A stretch of 64,000 bases of DNA from CAWHJB01 sp963698715 (GTDB taxonomy: Bacteria > Chloroflexota > Anaerolineae > Anaerolineales > UBA4823): positions 1-64,000 of the forward strand of contig CAVORW010000007.1 of the NCBI GenBank assembly GCA_963698715.1, given 5' to 3'. Below, in pieces: positions 11,519 through 19,868 of the stretch. Position 1 is the first letter of the stretch. Each line of letters begins with the position of its first letter. The notes beneath the pieces are model-generated. The model worked only from the letters and a program-made list of their open reading frames with translations. It did not search any database and had not been told where the DNA came from. The translations under genes and the position numbers were made by a program.

Positions 11519-12697
11519 TCATAATAGTTCTTGGATCGATTTGATTAATTGCTGAGCACGCTGTTTATGTGTGTGTTCCTTAAGTACACGTTCGCGAGCC
11601 ATCTTGCCTATCTGGAGGCGTTGCTTTTCGTGTGACCAAAGCCACTGATAGATTTCTGGTATTTCGCCGGGCTCAGATACAATAAATATTTCTCTACCCG
11701 GTTCAAACCATTCATCCAGCCCAGCATAAGGATTTGACACCATGCAGCACGCCATTGAAGCTAATTCAAATGGGCGCAAACTGGCCGATCCATAAACAGT
11801 AGCATGAGTCTCACGTACAATATTCAGGTTAATTTTGCTACGACAACAATATTCACGTAATTTACTAAATGGAACGTTTTTCAAGAATTCTATGTTTCCT
11901 TGATCCAGTTCCATAAACCCAAAACTACGAACGGCGAAACGCCGTTCTGGCATTCGTTTACTTGGTTCTGTCAACATCCATTCCATCCAATCACGGCGGT
12001 ATTCGGAAGTAGAACCATAAAAAAATACGTCATAATCTTGATTAGCGACTGTCAGAGGACTAAATGCAATCGGATCAACACCCCAGATAAGGGGCGAAGC
12101 GATTTTTGCCCCCATTTTTTTTAATTCCTCAACGCCTCCGATAGAGTTGCCGAGAAATAGATCATATTCATTCAGATCCGCATCTTGATATATCCTAAAT
12201 CCAGAAGCAAAACCCTGAAAACCTGGCAAACTGGCTGGTAAATCCGGGTCGTAACATATAACGGGAAGGTTATATTGTTTGCGAATTTCTGTTGGAATCC
12301 CCCGCAGATGGTTAGGTGGTATGTTAATAAATAAAACTGCATCTGTGTCCCGGTTTTTATTCAATATGTTCTGCAAAAACCTGCTCCAACGCGGTCGAAT
12401 GATAGTGCGGATTAATTTAAGTGTGGCTTGATCTTGCACACTATTTTCCTTGCTGGCACTATTTATTCGTGAGTACTTGTGAAGCCATTTTTTTAGACTG
12501 GCAAAGGCATATCCCTCCCAATAGCACGGGTTTTCATGCGATTCCCACCACGGGCTGGGGATAGTTCGGCCCTGGTAAACTGCTACTTGTAACTCTACCC
12601 CCTGTTCATATAATGCTTTGAAAAGATCCCACCACGATATCGTGCAACTGTAAGGGAGTCGGGGATCTAAACTGGACACAGCAATCAATAGTTTCAT
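11519..12697 (-). CDS. CgeB-like glycosyltransferase (GT-B, Glyco_trans_1_2 type)
   Basis: A 392-residue protein. The N-terminal half starts KLLIAVSSLDPRLPYSCTI. The middle has the nucleotide-recognition strand DYDVFFYGSTSEYRRDW. The C-terminal third has SKINLNIVRETHATVYGS, SLRPFELASMACCMVSNPYA and GREIFIVSEP, the usual signature of CgeB/Glyco_trans_1_2 proteins. Their donors are mostly unknown. It is transcribed with the neighbouring glycosyltransferases and is separated from the GT2 at 14148 by an inserted ISAzo13-type element, so the original operon probably continued to 15374. It appears intact. Confidence 0.78.
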   Translation of the reverse strand: MKLLIAVSSLDPRLPYSCTISWWDLFKALYEQGVELQVAVYQGRTIPSPWWESHENPCYWEGYAFASLKKWLHKYSRINSASKENSVQDQATLKLIRTIIRPRWSRFLQNILNKNRDTDAVLFINIPPNHLRGIPTEIRKQYNLPVICYDPDLPASLPGFQGFASGFRIYQDADLNEYDLFLGNSIGGVEELKKMGAKIASPLIWGVDPIAFSPLTVANQDYDVFFYGSTSEYRRDWMEWMLTEPSKRMPERRFAVRSFGFMELDQGNIEFLKNVPFSKLREYCCRSKINLNIVRETHATVYGSASLRPFELASMACCMVSNPYAGLDEWFEPGREIFIVSEPGEIPEIYQWLWSHEKQRLQIGKMARERVLKEHTHKQRAQQLIKSIQELL

Positions 12698-12815
12698 AAT
12701 ACCTCACTAAATGATCACGAAATTTTGGAGTCCATTGTGAATTTCTGGGGTATGGGAGTAGACAGGTGCTTTTTCATGGGGGCCAGCTTGCAAAAAGCAC
12801 CTTATATTCATTTCC

Positions 12816-14135
12816 ACTAAGGAATGCGGATTAAATAAAAGTCTGAATTGGAAGGGCACGATAGTTCCATCGAGGAAGAACGGTGTCAAAAACGATGCGC
12901 ATGTTTTCTTTGAAGTCATCTGCGACTTTGCGTCCAGTTTGATAAACCTGCTCGATGATATCAACCACGACCTGCAAGCCTTTGCTGGTATGGGTCTTTT
13001 CCATCAGTTTCTTGACCAGCGCGATGCTGGTAAAGATCACGCCTTGGCAGGCGCGGGTCACGTGCGGAAACAAACGGTGCTCAATCGGATTGTACTTGGA
13101 GCAATAAGGCGGATAATGAGCAATGCGGATTTCGATGCCAAGCTCATCGACCAGTTTTTGGAGGTCTTCTTTGAAGATGTAATGGTGGGTGTTGTTACTG
13201 CCACCCCCATCACACAATCCCAAGATGGCCGTTGCCTGGGGATAAGCCGCCCGCCCGTGTTGAACCCACCAAGCACGGATACAATCGCAGGCGAACTGGC
13301 TGGTATCCTTGCTGGTGCCTAAATGCAGATAACCGATGTTGCGCTGCAAGTCGTAAATCCCATGCGGAATGATGATCCCTTGGGCATCACTGTTGAAGTC
13401 GTGGTCGTAGGTATGCAGTTCTTGCAAGGTATATAAATGACCGTCGCGGTAGAAGTTGCCAATATACTCTTTTTTCTTGGTGTCGAAGCTGATGATCGGG
13501 TTGCCAGCCGCCTGAAATTCAGCTTTGAACTCAGCTATTTTGGCAAATTGATCGTTTCGATGCTCAACAGACTTCAGCGTTTGCTTCTTCTGCGCTTTGC
13601 GCCGCCGATAATTGTGCTTGCGCAGCAATTTGCGCACCACCGTCTTGCTCACCCGCACACGATGATGTTTCTCCATCAACCCCGCAATTTCGTGCGGGGT
13701 CAAGTCTGTCCAGATCACCTGATCGTCCATCGGATCGCCAGCCGTATGCTCTTTGAGAACCTCCAGAAATTGAGCATCGATGTCCGGATGGCTTTGTTCA
13801 TAACCATGGCGTCCCCCGCCTGCCTTGCGCTGAGAAGCTTCGTTCTCGGGTCGTTCCGGCATTGCTTCCAGTTCAACCAGACCTCGGCTTACCGTCTTCT
13901 CACTGGATCCCAACAACTCGGCTATGTAACTTTGTCCGCCATGCCCCAGTTTCAGTGCCTCAATCGCGGCGTAATATTTCCTCATCGCTTGTTCAATTTC
14001 AGGGCTGTATGGCTCCATTATTTCGCTCCCTAATTAGCTGTTTGCTCTGACTGACCCTGTGAAGCTTAACCCTTTGGACTATATTATGCAAGCCCGAATT
14101 GGCACCGGACAGTTATTTAATTCTCATTCCTTAGT
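12816..14135 (-). mobile_element. ISAzo13-type insertion sequence
   Basis: Terminal inverted repeats of about 23 bp: the left end reads ACTAAGGAATGCGGATTAAA from 12816; the right end, read on the minus strand from 14135, gives ACTAAGGAATGAGAATTAAA. One full-length transposase gene fills the element. I could not find a convincing target duplication next to the ends. It separates the CgeB-like gene from the GT2 at 14148-15374. Confidence 0.78.
12831..14018 (-). CDS. ISAzo13 family transposase
   Basis: A 395-residue intact transposase. The N-terminal helix-turn-helix reads YYAAIEALKLGHGGQSYIAE, then the AGGGRHGY linker. The family box VSKTVVRKLLRKHNYRRRKAQ is followed by RNDQFAKIAEF. Catalytic residues: PIISFDTKKKEYIGNF carries the first Asp, AILGLCDGGGSNN the second, and YCSKYNPIEHRLFPH the Glu. 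This D-D-E order with DTKKKE and GGSN is diagnostic of ISAzo13. The coding region nearly reaches the left inverted repeat, as usual. Probably capable of transposition. Confidence 0.88.
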   Translation of the reverse strand: MEPYSPEIEQAMRKYYAAIEALKLGHGGQSYIAELLGSSEKTVSRGLVELEAMPERPENEASQRKAGGGRHGYEQSHPDIDAQFLEVLKEHTAGDPMDDQVIWTDLTPHEIAGLMEKHHRVRVSKTVVRKLLRKHNYRRRKAQKKQTLKSVEHRNDQFAKIAEFKAEFQAAGNPIISFDTKKKEYIGNFYRDGHLYTLQELHTYDHDFNSDAQGIIIPHGIYDLQRNIGYLHLGTSKDTSQFACDCIRAWWVQHGRAAYPQATAILGLCDGGGSNNTHHYIFKEDLQKLVDELGIEIRIAHYPPYCSKYNPIEHRLFPHVTRACQGVIFTSIALVKKLMEKTHTSKGLQVVVDIIEQVYQTGRKVADDFKENMRIVFDTVLPRWNYRALPIQTFI

Positions 14136-14147
14136 ACTGGACTGTCA

Positions 14148-15374
14148 TTACAATTTTATCCGGTCGGTAAATAACCATAAGAATAGCGTTGTTGATAACA
14201 TCTGAATCCCCAAGACAACGGTTGTCAAAGTTATTATAAGTACCTGGGTTTCAAAGAAGTAACCTGCCCCATTAATTGCCCACTTGCTAATTAAGATTAG
14301 GCTCCAAATTCCACCTGTAAAAATAAGAAGTATGCCCAGGCATATAAATGGCAAGTACGGAAAATTCTTTGCCCAGCGTATCAAGGTTGGATTTGGTTTA
14401 CCCAATCCAGTCTTTGCCTGATATAAGATTGCCTGATATCCAAAAACGATCAGCTGAAACCCAGCCAAGAAGGTCATACCGCTTAGGATGAAAGAGTTGG
14501 GTCTATAGCCAGATGAAAGAATAAAGCTCGTTATCAACCAAATGAGGATTGCTGCTGCCCACAAGAATAAGCCGGGTGCAACAAACAGTGCTACTGGATT
14601 GTAGCTTACAGCTATCTTGGCCATGCGACCTAAAATTTTCAAGCCATCTTGGAAAGGTTTTAATTTCTTGTCCCCCAAACGTTCAGAGTAATGGATAGGG
14701 ATATTTGTGGAATTAAGATTGTGAGATTTCGCCTTGATCGCAATCTCGGTTTCTATATCGAAGCCATCCGATTCAAGGTCCATCTTTAATAGATGATGTC
14801 TTCTTATTCCATATAAGCCGGACATAAAGTCAGTGTAATCGATACCATGTAAGAGATCAACAATCTTTTCTAATATATTATTTCCTAACCGATTTATAAA
14901 TGGAATATTTTCGCGACCGGTCGTTCTAACACAACGAACGAGATCATATTGTTGTAATTGTGATCTTATTTTGGGAATAATATCAGCAGGATAAGTTGCA
15001 TCACCATCGATAATCACTATAAAAGTACAAGAACTATGTTGGATTCCTGTTTTAATGGCTGCCCCTTTGCCACGGTTCACTTCATGGGTAATAAGACGAC
15101 AAGGGAAAGTCGATACTGCCAGTCTCGTATTATCTACTGATCCATCATCAACGACGATTACCTCATATGTGTCATCGATGACTTTGTATATTGCATCTAG
15201 AACACAGGGTATCGCTTCTTCTTCGTTGTAAACAGGAATGACTATCGAAACATCCGGACGTGTAGTAGAGCTTGTATCAGTGGTAACATCACTTGTGTTG
15301 ATATTTGATAAAGTCCCTAATGCCATAGTGTTCGTAATATCTATATCCTTCGTTATCTCTTCCTGTGCTTGCAA
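14148..15374 (-). CDS. Family 2 glycosyltransferase with C-terminal membrane domain (polyprenyl-phosphate glycosyltransferase-like)
   Basis: A 408-residue protein. Residues 41-250 form a GT-A fold: SIVIPVYNEEEAIPCVLDAI, VDDGSVDNT, and a DGD metal-binding motif at 123-125. Four hydrophobic segments follow in the C-terminal third. This is the DPM1/GtrB-type arrangement that moves a sugar from an NDP-sugar to undecaprenyl phosphate at the membrane. The start is a TTG at 15372-15374, chosen because a GGAGG lies five bases upstream; the first ATG (codon 17) has no such site. An ISAzo13 element separates it from the rest of the polysaccharide cluster, so it may have lost its downstream partners. 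Confidence 0.82.
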   Translation of the reverse strand: MQAQEEITKDIDITNTMALGTLSNINTSDVTTDTSSTTRPDVSIVIPVYNEEEAIPCVLDAIYKVIDDTYEVIVVDDGSVDNTRLAVSTFPCRLITHEVNRGKGAAIKTGIQHSSCTFIVIIDGDATYPADIIPKIRSQLQQYDLVRCVRTTGRENIPFINRLGNNILEKIVDLLHGIDYTDFMSGLYGIRRHHLLKMDLESDGFDIETEIAIKAKSHNLNSTNIPIHYSERLGDKKLKPFQDGLKILGRMAKIAVSYNPVALFVAPGLFLWAAAILIWLITSFILSSGYRPNSFILSGMTFLAGFQLIVFGYQAILYQAKTGLGKPNPTLIRWAKNFPYLPFICLGILLIFTGGIWSLILISKWAINGAGYFFETQVLIITLTTVVLGIQMLSTTLFLWLFTDRIKL

Positions 15375-15388
15375 TATTACCTCCAGTA
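15374..15388 (-). promoter_or_regulatory. Ribosome-binding site deciding a TTG start
   Basis: On the minus strand CTGGAGG precedes TAATA and then TTG. The near-perfect site and five-base spacing support the TTG at 15374 as the start of the GT2 gene. Confidence 0.6.
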
Positions 15389-15540
15389 CAAGATAATTAA
15401 TTGTATTTCGCCATCTATATCAGACTTGGTCGAAGAGCGAAGGAAAGAATCTCGCTCATTGGGAATCGCCGTGGTGAGGCCCAGATTTGGGGGTGCGTGG
15501 CCCTTGCTGTCTAAATGGTATGACACACAATTGGTCATAG

Positions 15541-16790
15541 TCAGTCAACGGAAGAACTATCCTGGGCTAACGTCCGGCAGCGAGCTGAATGTTGACTGAC
15601 GAGGGTCTGGGTTGCCCTGAAGGGATCATGATGCAAGCGGCGAAAGAATTGGCGGGGAGCTTCTGCTTCTGCCAGATGCTGGCGATAGCGGCGGAAAACA
15701 GCCCACGGCACTTGCTGGATCTGGTTTAGCAATTCCAGCTCACTCTCTGCATTGAAGAGCACTTGAGCCTGACCAAAATCACGCAGTTCACGGGTTGTCT
15801 TTCGTCCACTAATCCGGCGTTGGTGCCTTCGCAAACGTCCAAACAGCGCTTCCAATTGCAGGTTATCTTGAGGTAAGCCCGGGATGTCATAGCAGAACAA
15901 CAACTCGTCTGCAAATAAGTCCCAGCGTTTTTGGAGGGCATTGTGCAGTGAGATTTGGGCCCATTGATCTCGGTTGCCGGGATGCAACTGGCGCATCAAA
16001 ACCTGCATGTCTTGAGTCACTTTTTGACTGCTCCGTGGCGTCTCAGGTGAATAGGAAGACGATCGCTCAGTCTCCATCTCAGGTTTCGGCGGATAGTGTA
16101 AACAATCCGCAATGCTTCGCAGCTTTTGATGGGCTGCCAATAGATCTTGCGCTAAAGTGCGGTTCTTGGCCAGGACCAGTTCTACTCGTCCCAGGAGTTG
16201 CCCCAGGTAACGACTTTCTTCAGCTTCTCCAGACAACGAATGCAGAGCTCGTGCAATCGCCTCAAGCTGCTGGTAGCCAGCCAATCCTCCCCAATCCAAG
16301 GGCTTGCGACTGTTGCGGTTGACCGCATCCCGGATGGCTTGTCGGATCTGGCTTTCGATCCGGACCAGTTCTCGATCCCGAGCAACAGGATCTATGGCAA
16401 AGGGGGGGCCCTGGTTCTTCAGACAAGTTCTCTGGTACGGGCGGCAATCCACCCAGATCATGACGCATGTTTTTGCGAAGTTGGTCATCGTAATCCAGCA
16501 CGGTTTCCGCCAGGTTGTTCAGAAAGTGCGCCTGACAGCGTTGGTGGGGCGCCGCAGGCTAGCAAGTCTAAAGGGCAGCCATCAGACTGGCTTCTCCATC
16601 GGAGAGGGTAGCCAATACTGGCAATGGCAGGGCTTGATAGGGCTGCAACCATTCCACCAGTTCTGCCTCGCTGAGATGTTCACGCTGCAGGGCAGCGACT
16701 GGCCTGCCGCTCAAGACCTCGTAGAGTACATACAACAAGGATCCATGTCCTTCAGGTTGTAAGCCATCGATCGACCAGATCAGCCATCCG
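15541..16790 (-). pseudogene. Transposase remnant (family not recognised), 5' truncated and frameshifted
   Basis: From 16790 the minus strand reads WLIWSIDGLQPEGHGSLLYV, then LPVLATLSDGEASLMAAL, with a stop, then shifts frame to HQRCQAHFLNNLAE and on to DYDDQLRKN. A long open frame follows (16488-15541) ending in a conserved block with LPQDNLQLEALFGRLRRHQR and RISGRKTTRELRDFGQAQVL. The DG...HQRCQ.HF...N.xLE pattern is that of a DDE transposase. The N-terminus is missing: at about 16790 the sequence changes abruptly into an IS1182 fragment. I cannot place it in a named family. Confidence 0.65.
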
Positions 16791-16796
16791 TATTAG

Positions 16797-17255
16797 GCGG
16801 CGGCGTAGGCCAGGTTTTCTTGCGTGCCATAGATGGCATCCCCGACCCAGTTGGTTGGCAGGCACCCCAGGTTTTGTTCGACTTCTCCCAGATGAGACTT
16901 CAAACAGCTGGCGTCGTTGGCCTGTTGGTGGACACTGAAACCGACGATGAACTGGTTCTCAGTACCCAACTGCACGTTGTAGGCGGGCTTGGGCCAGGCT
17001 TCGGGATTGTGCTGATCTTCCTTCATACGCATGAAGGTCGCCTCTTCGTCCGTTTTCGAGTACGAGTTGCGTCCGTCCAGTTTCTGCTCTTGCTCTGCGT
17101 ACTTCTCCAGGCGCGGCAGGTAATCCTGCTCGAGCTTGCGGATCGCTTTTTCCAAGTCGCGATCGTCAGGTCGTTGACGCAGTCGCTCGTTCCATTGCTC
17201 CATCTTTTCTTTCAGCCGCTGGCTATCGATTTCAGCCTGCTCCCCTAGTGCTCTT
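16797..17255 (-). pseudogene. IS1182 family transposase, internal fragment
   Basis: The minus-strand frame holds the middle of an IS1182 transposase: YSKTDEEATFMRMKEDQ, then KPAYNVQLGTENQFIVGFSV, HQQANDASCL and ending GDAIYGTQENLAYAA at a junction near 16797. Preceding it is the charged coiled region LKEKMEQWNERLRQRPDDRD. Both the DNA-binding N-terminus and the C-terminal catalytic third are absent, so only about 40 percent of a normal protein remains. It sits back to back with the IS630 piece. Confidence 0.8.
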
Positions 17256-17293
17256 TCACATAACAAATCTTGGTTTTTTGGTAAGATCAGGGC

Positions 17294-18024
17294 ATGACTA
17301 TCCAAGTACGCCCGATCACACCCGAAGAATCAGCGATCCTAGACCACTGGCAACGTGCCGATAATGTGGTTGGTTATCGTCGCAATCGCATCCTGCGGCT
17401 CTCAGAAGCTGGCTGGCAATGCGAAGCGATCGCCGAAGTGTTAGGACTGCACGTCGAGTCCGTCCGACTGACGATCAAGCAGTTCAACGAAGGAGGTATT
17501 TTGGCCGTCACCCCTGAGCCTCGCTCAGGGGGGCGCTGAGCAAGCCAAAATATGCTCCAGAAATCACGCAGCAGGCCAAAGACCTGGTAAGGCAAGGACC
17601 GCCAGCTGAGCAGGATCGAGCCACCTGGACCCTGAAGGATCTGAGTGAAGCTTTAGCAGCCCAATGTGAGCAGGTCCAGCAGGTCAGTCATGAGACCGTG
17701 CGGCGCTGGCTGCTGAAAGCAGGGATCCGCTATCGACGGGCTAAGGAATGGCTGACCAGCCCTGATCCGCTGTATACCCTGCACAAACGCCAGCGGGATC
17801 GTCTGCTGGTGCTGGCCCGCCAGGCTCCCGATGGGGCCGCCGTGTGGCTGGATCAGTCCTGGTTCGTGCGCTGGCCCTATCGCTTCTGGGCCTGGTCTGA
17901 GAAACCACCCCAGGTGGCGAAACGCTGGGTCGAGAAGGTCGATACCCTGGCTTTGTATGCCGCCTTGGACGACGAGAGCCAGTTCTTCCAGGTCGGGTGG
18001 CAGCAGGCTCGGCTGTCCCATCAC
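17294..18024 (+). pseudogene. IS630 family transposase, frameshifted and 3' truncated
   Basis: The N-terminal helix-turn-helix (RNRILRLSEAGWQCEAIAEV, then LGLHVESVRLTIKQFNEGG) is open from 17294 to 17539. A shift then places the continuation, with SKPKYAPEITQQAKDLVRQG, ATWTLKDLSEALA and VSHETVRRWLLKAGIRYRRA, in another frame. The catalytic domain begins (AVWLDQSWFVRWPYRFWAWS) but ends abruptly near 18024 after QVGWQQARLS. The first Asp region survives, the later Asp and Glu are missing, so it cannot be active. Confidence 0.75.
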
Positions 18025-18541
18025 ATATGGCTTATATACAACTTTGTTGTGGCTGTGTTTTTTCATGGCCCTATTTTATTAAACTTTTCCCTTTTTGAGG
18101 AGGGGGCAATTCCAACCTTTTTGGACAGCCCCGCACCCCCAAATCTGGGATTCCTTACGACAAATTCCAATGAACCAAGAATCTACTGTCAGTCCATGCT
18201 TGTTATGGTAGGCGAGTATCGCCAGGTAAGGGCAGCCCTGGAACAATTATTGAAAACATTCTTATTATAAAACCGAATCAGCCGACTTGTCGAAATTTAA
18301 GGTTTTTCAGGAATTCTATGGTATCGCCACAGATTCCCAGATAGGTGATTTTCAGATAGTCCGTTAATCTTCGCTCAGTCTTGGGAAAATATTTACCGAC
18401 CTGCCTTAGAGGCATTAAACCTTTTCCGACCAGTCGGTAAATATGAACTTTGCTTATTTTCGTTTCATCTTTTCCCCCTGGTTTGCTCTAGCGAAGAACT
18501 GGGTCTTTGGTGACCGCTGATGTAGATGGTTAAATACGTTT
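18025..18541. other. Gene-free interval between transposon remnants
   Basis: About 520 bases without a supportable gene. It contains the right copy of the 18-bp inverted repeat (18132-18149) and a separate 12-bp perfect inverted repeat, ATATTTACCGAC at 18389-18400 and its complement at 18433-18444. The open frame running through 18270 is only the out-of-family tail of the truncated IS630 gene. Confidence 0.5.
18389..18444. repeat. 12-bp perfect inverted repeat
   Basis: ATATTTACCGAC at 18389-18400 is exactly repeated in inverse orientation at 18433-18444 with a 32-base spacer. It could be a relic terminal repeat of a small element or a hairpin; no gene is close enough to call it an operator. 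Confidence 0.5.
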
Positions 18542-19832
18542 TGTGAAATCATGAGGTGTACGCCTCATGATTGGTAGCACAGCATCTAACCGTGATTACT
18601 GACACCACTGTTGGATCAACCGCAAGGTCGCTTGGGACCGGCGGCCCCGCTGGTTGGGGGGTTCCCAGGGCAGGGGTGGAACTTTGAAGGCGAACAGTTC
18701 CGCCAGGGTCCAGATATGATCGGTCAAATCTGCCGCAATCGCCGGGGTACGCTGAACCCAACGATGACCGAAGCGGCCGACGGAGAGGCGCAAACGTAGG
18801 CTCTTATGAGGATCACAGAAGTTATACAGACAGCCGACGATATACATTCCGGCGACCAGGGTCTCTGCTTTGCGGGCCAGAGTGCGTGTGCGGCGGGTCA
18901 GGCTGGCAAGCCGCTGGCGGAAGGTGGCGTTGAGGCGCTCGATAAAGGCGGTATTGATCCCGCCCGTTCCTTGGGAAACCTGGATCAGACGCCGGATCAT
19001 TGCCTGACTGCCTTGAACGATGCGCCGATCGATGTGCAAATGATTGGCACAGCGCTGCTTGACCACCTGGACGATGGCGATGTTGGGCCAGGCGATGAGT
19101 TGCGGGCGTCCTTTTTTACCCCTGCGGCGGGGCACAGCCGTGCGAAAAGCCGCTTGGAAAGCGGTCACGTAACTCGCCAAACCATCGACGGCCAACAACA
19201 AGGGGCGGCACAAGGCGATCTGGCGCACCTGCTGCGCCAAGGATTGGATCAAGACCAGATCTCGCCTGGCGCTTACCGCACCGCCCAACCACAGCCGGGT
19301 GGAGACCATCAGCGCCAGGGCCATCCAGAAAGTTCCCTTTTGGGTCTTGACTTTGATCTCATCGGCCTGCACCTGCTGCAAATCCAGGTGGGCGCTGCCC
19401 ACGGTGTGTTCATGCACGGCCTGACAGTGCTGACCGGCCCGCTGCCACCAGTTCCGCACCGTGCGCTCATCAAAGCCAAACGCCTTGACTATCGCCTGAA
19501 CGGGACAGCCGTAGGCCAAGAGCGCCATCACCAGCAGCACCGTCTCGGCACTTGTCCGCAGCCGGTAAAATATCGTACCTTTGCTGGCGCTAAAGGTTTG
19601 TTCGCATACTTCACAGACGTAACGCTTTTCCTTCTGACTATGCACCTGAATGTTGCCTTTTCCGCTCTGACCTCTTGCCGGACACTCAATATTCGGGCAA
19701 AATATAGCTTGTGGGTTCACTGGGTTCTCTCCTGGTTGCTTGGTCGCTTCCAAGAGTGTGCCAGTGAACCCCGCTTTTATCAAGTCCTTTCTTCAATCAC
19801 GCTTTAGTGGAGTGCTACCTCATGATTTCACA
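18542..19832 (-). mobile_element. Insertion sequence with IS1/IS1595-like zinc-ribbon transposase
   Basis: The ends share TGTGAAATCATGAGGT (18542-18557) with its complement at 19817-19832. The left end also folds on itself (CATGAGG and CCTCATG around TGTACG). One intact transposase fills the interior. No target duplication was evident. Family placement is tentative. Confidence 0.65.
18596..19783 (-). CDS. Zinc-ribbon DDE transposase (IS1-like)
   Basis: An intact 395-residue protein. The N-terminus carries a zinc ribbon, with FCPNIECPARG and RYVCEVCEQTFSASKGT giving four cysteines, followed by a helix-turn-helix (AIVKAFGFDERTVRNWW). The catalytic core starts with LQQVQADEIKVKTQKGTFWM and continues with LLLAVDGLASYVTAFQ. 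The last acidic residue is in GGINTAFIERLNATFRQRLA. The architecture resembles IS1/InsB-like and IS1595-type proteins, but it is longer than IS1 transposases and I would not fix the family without a search. A long plus-strand open frame over the same region is a shadow. Confidence 0.7.
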   Translation of the reverse strand: MIKAGFTGTLLEATKQPGENPVNPQAIFCPNIECPARGQSGKGNIQVHSQKEKRYVCEVCEQTFSASKGTIFYRLRTSAETVLLVMALLAYGCPVQAIVKAFGFDERTVRNWWQRAGQHCQAVHEHTVGSAHLDLQQVQADEIKVKTQKGTFWMALALMVSTRLWLGGAVSARRDLVLIQSLAQQVRQIALCRPLLLAVDGLASYVTAFQAAFRTAVPRRRGKKGRPQLIAWPNIAIVQVVKQRCANHLHIDRRIVQGSQAMIRRLIQVSQGTGGINTAFIERLNATFRQRLASLTRRTRTLARKAETLVAGMYIVGCLYNFCDPHKSLRLRLSVGRFGHRWVQRTPAIAADLTDHIWTLAELFAFKVPPLPWEPPNQRGRRSQATLRLIQQWCQ

Positions 19833-19868
19833 CGATCATTAATATCTAAAAATTTGAACGCTTCCTGA

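Larger units (their letters stand above)
15480..18149. mobile_element. Nested insertion-sequence remnants bounded by an 18-bp perfect inverted repeat
   Basis: CCCAGATTTGGGGGTGCG occurs at 15480-15497 and its exact reverse complement at 18132-18149, with partial similarity continuing inward (GGC..TGTC.AAA). Between them lie, in order, an unclassified transposase pseudogene truncated near 16790, an internal IS1182 transposase piece, and a truncated IS630 transposase. The simplest reading is an old element, whose own transposase is the one next to the left repeat, that was later invaded and partly deleted. Nothing else is encoded in the interval. Confidence 0.6.

Noticed and set aside
13437..14033. 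Plus-strand open frame of 198 codons
   Set aside because: It overlaps the ISAzo13 transposase completely and shows no domain.
17653..18066. Minus-strand open frame of 137 codons
   Set aside because: Shadow of the IS630 fragment on the plus strand.
18806..19807. Plus-strand open frame of 333 codons
   Set aside because: It is the complement of the intact zinc-ribbon transposase on the minus strand and has no recognisable domain or start site.
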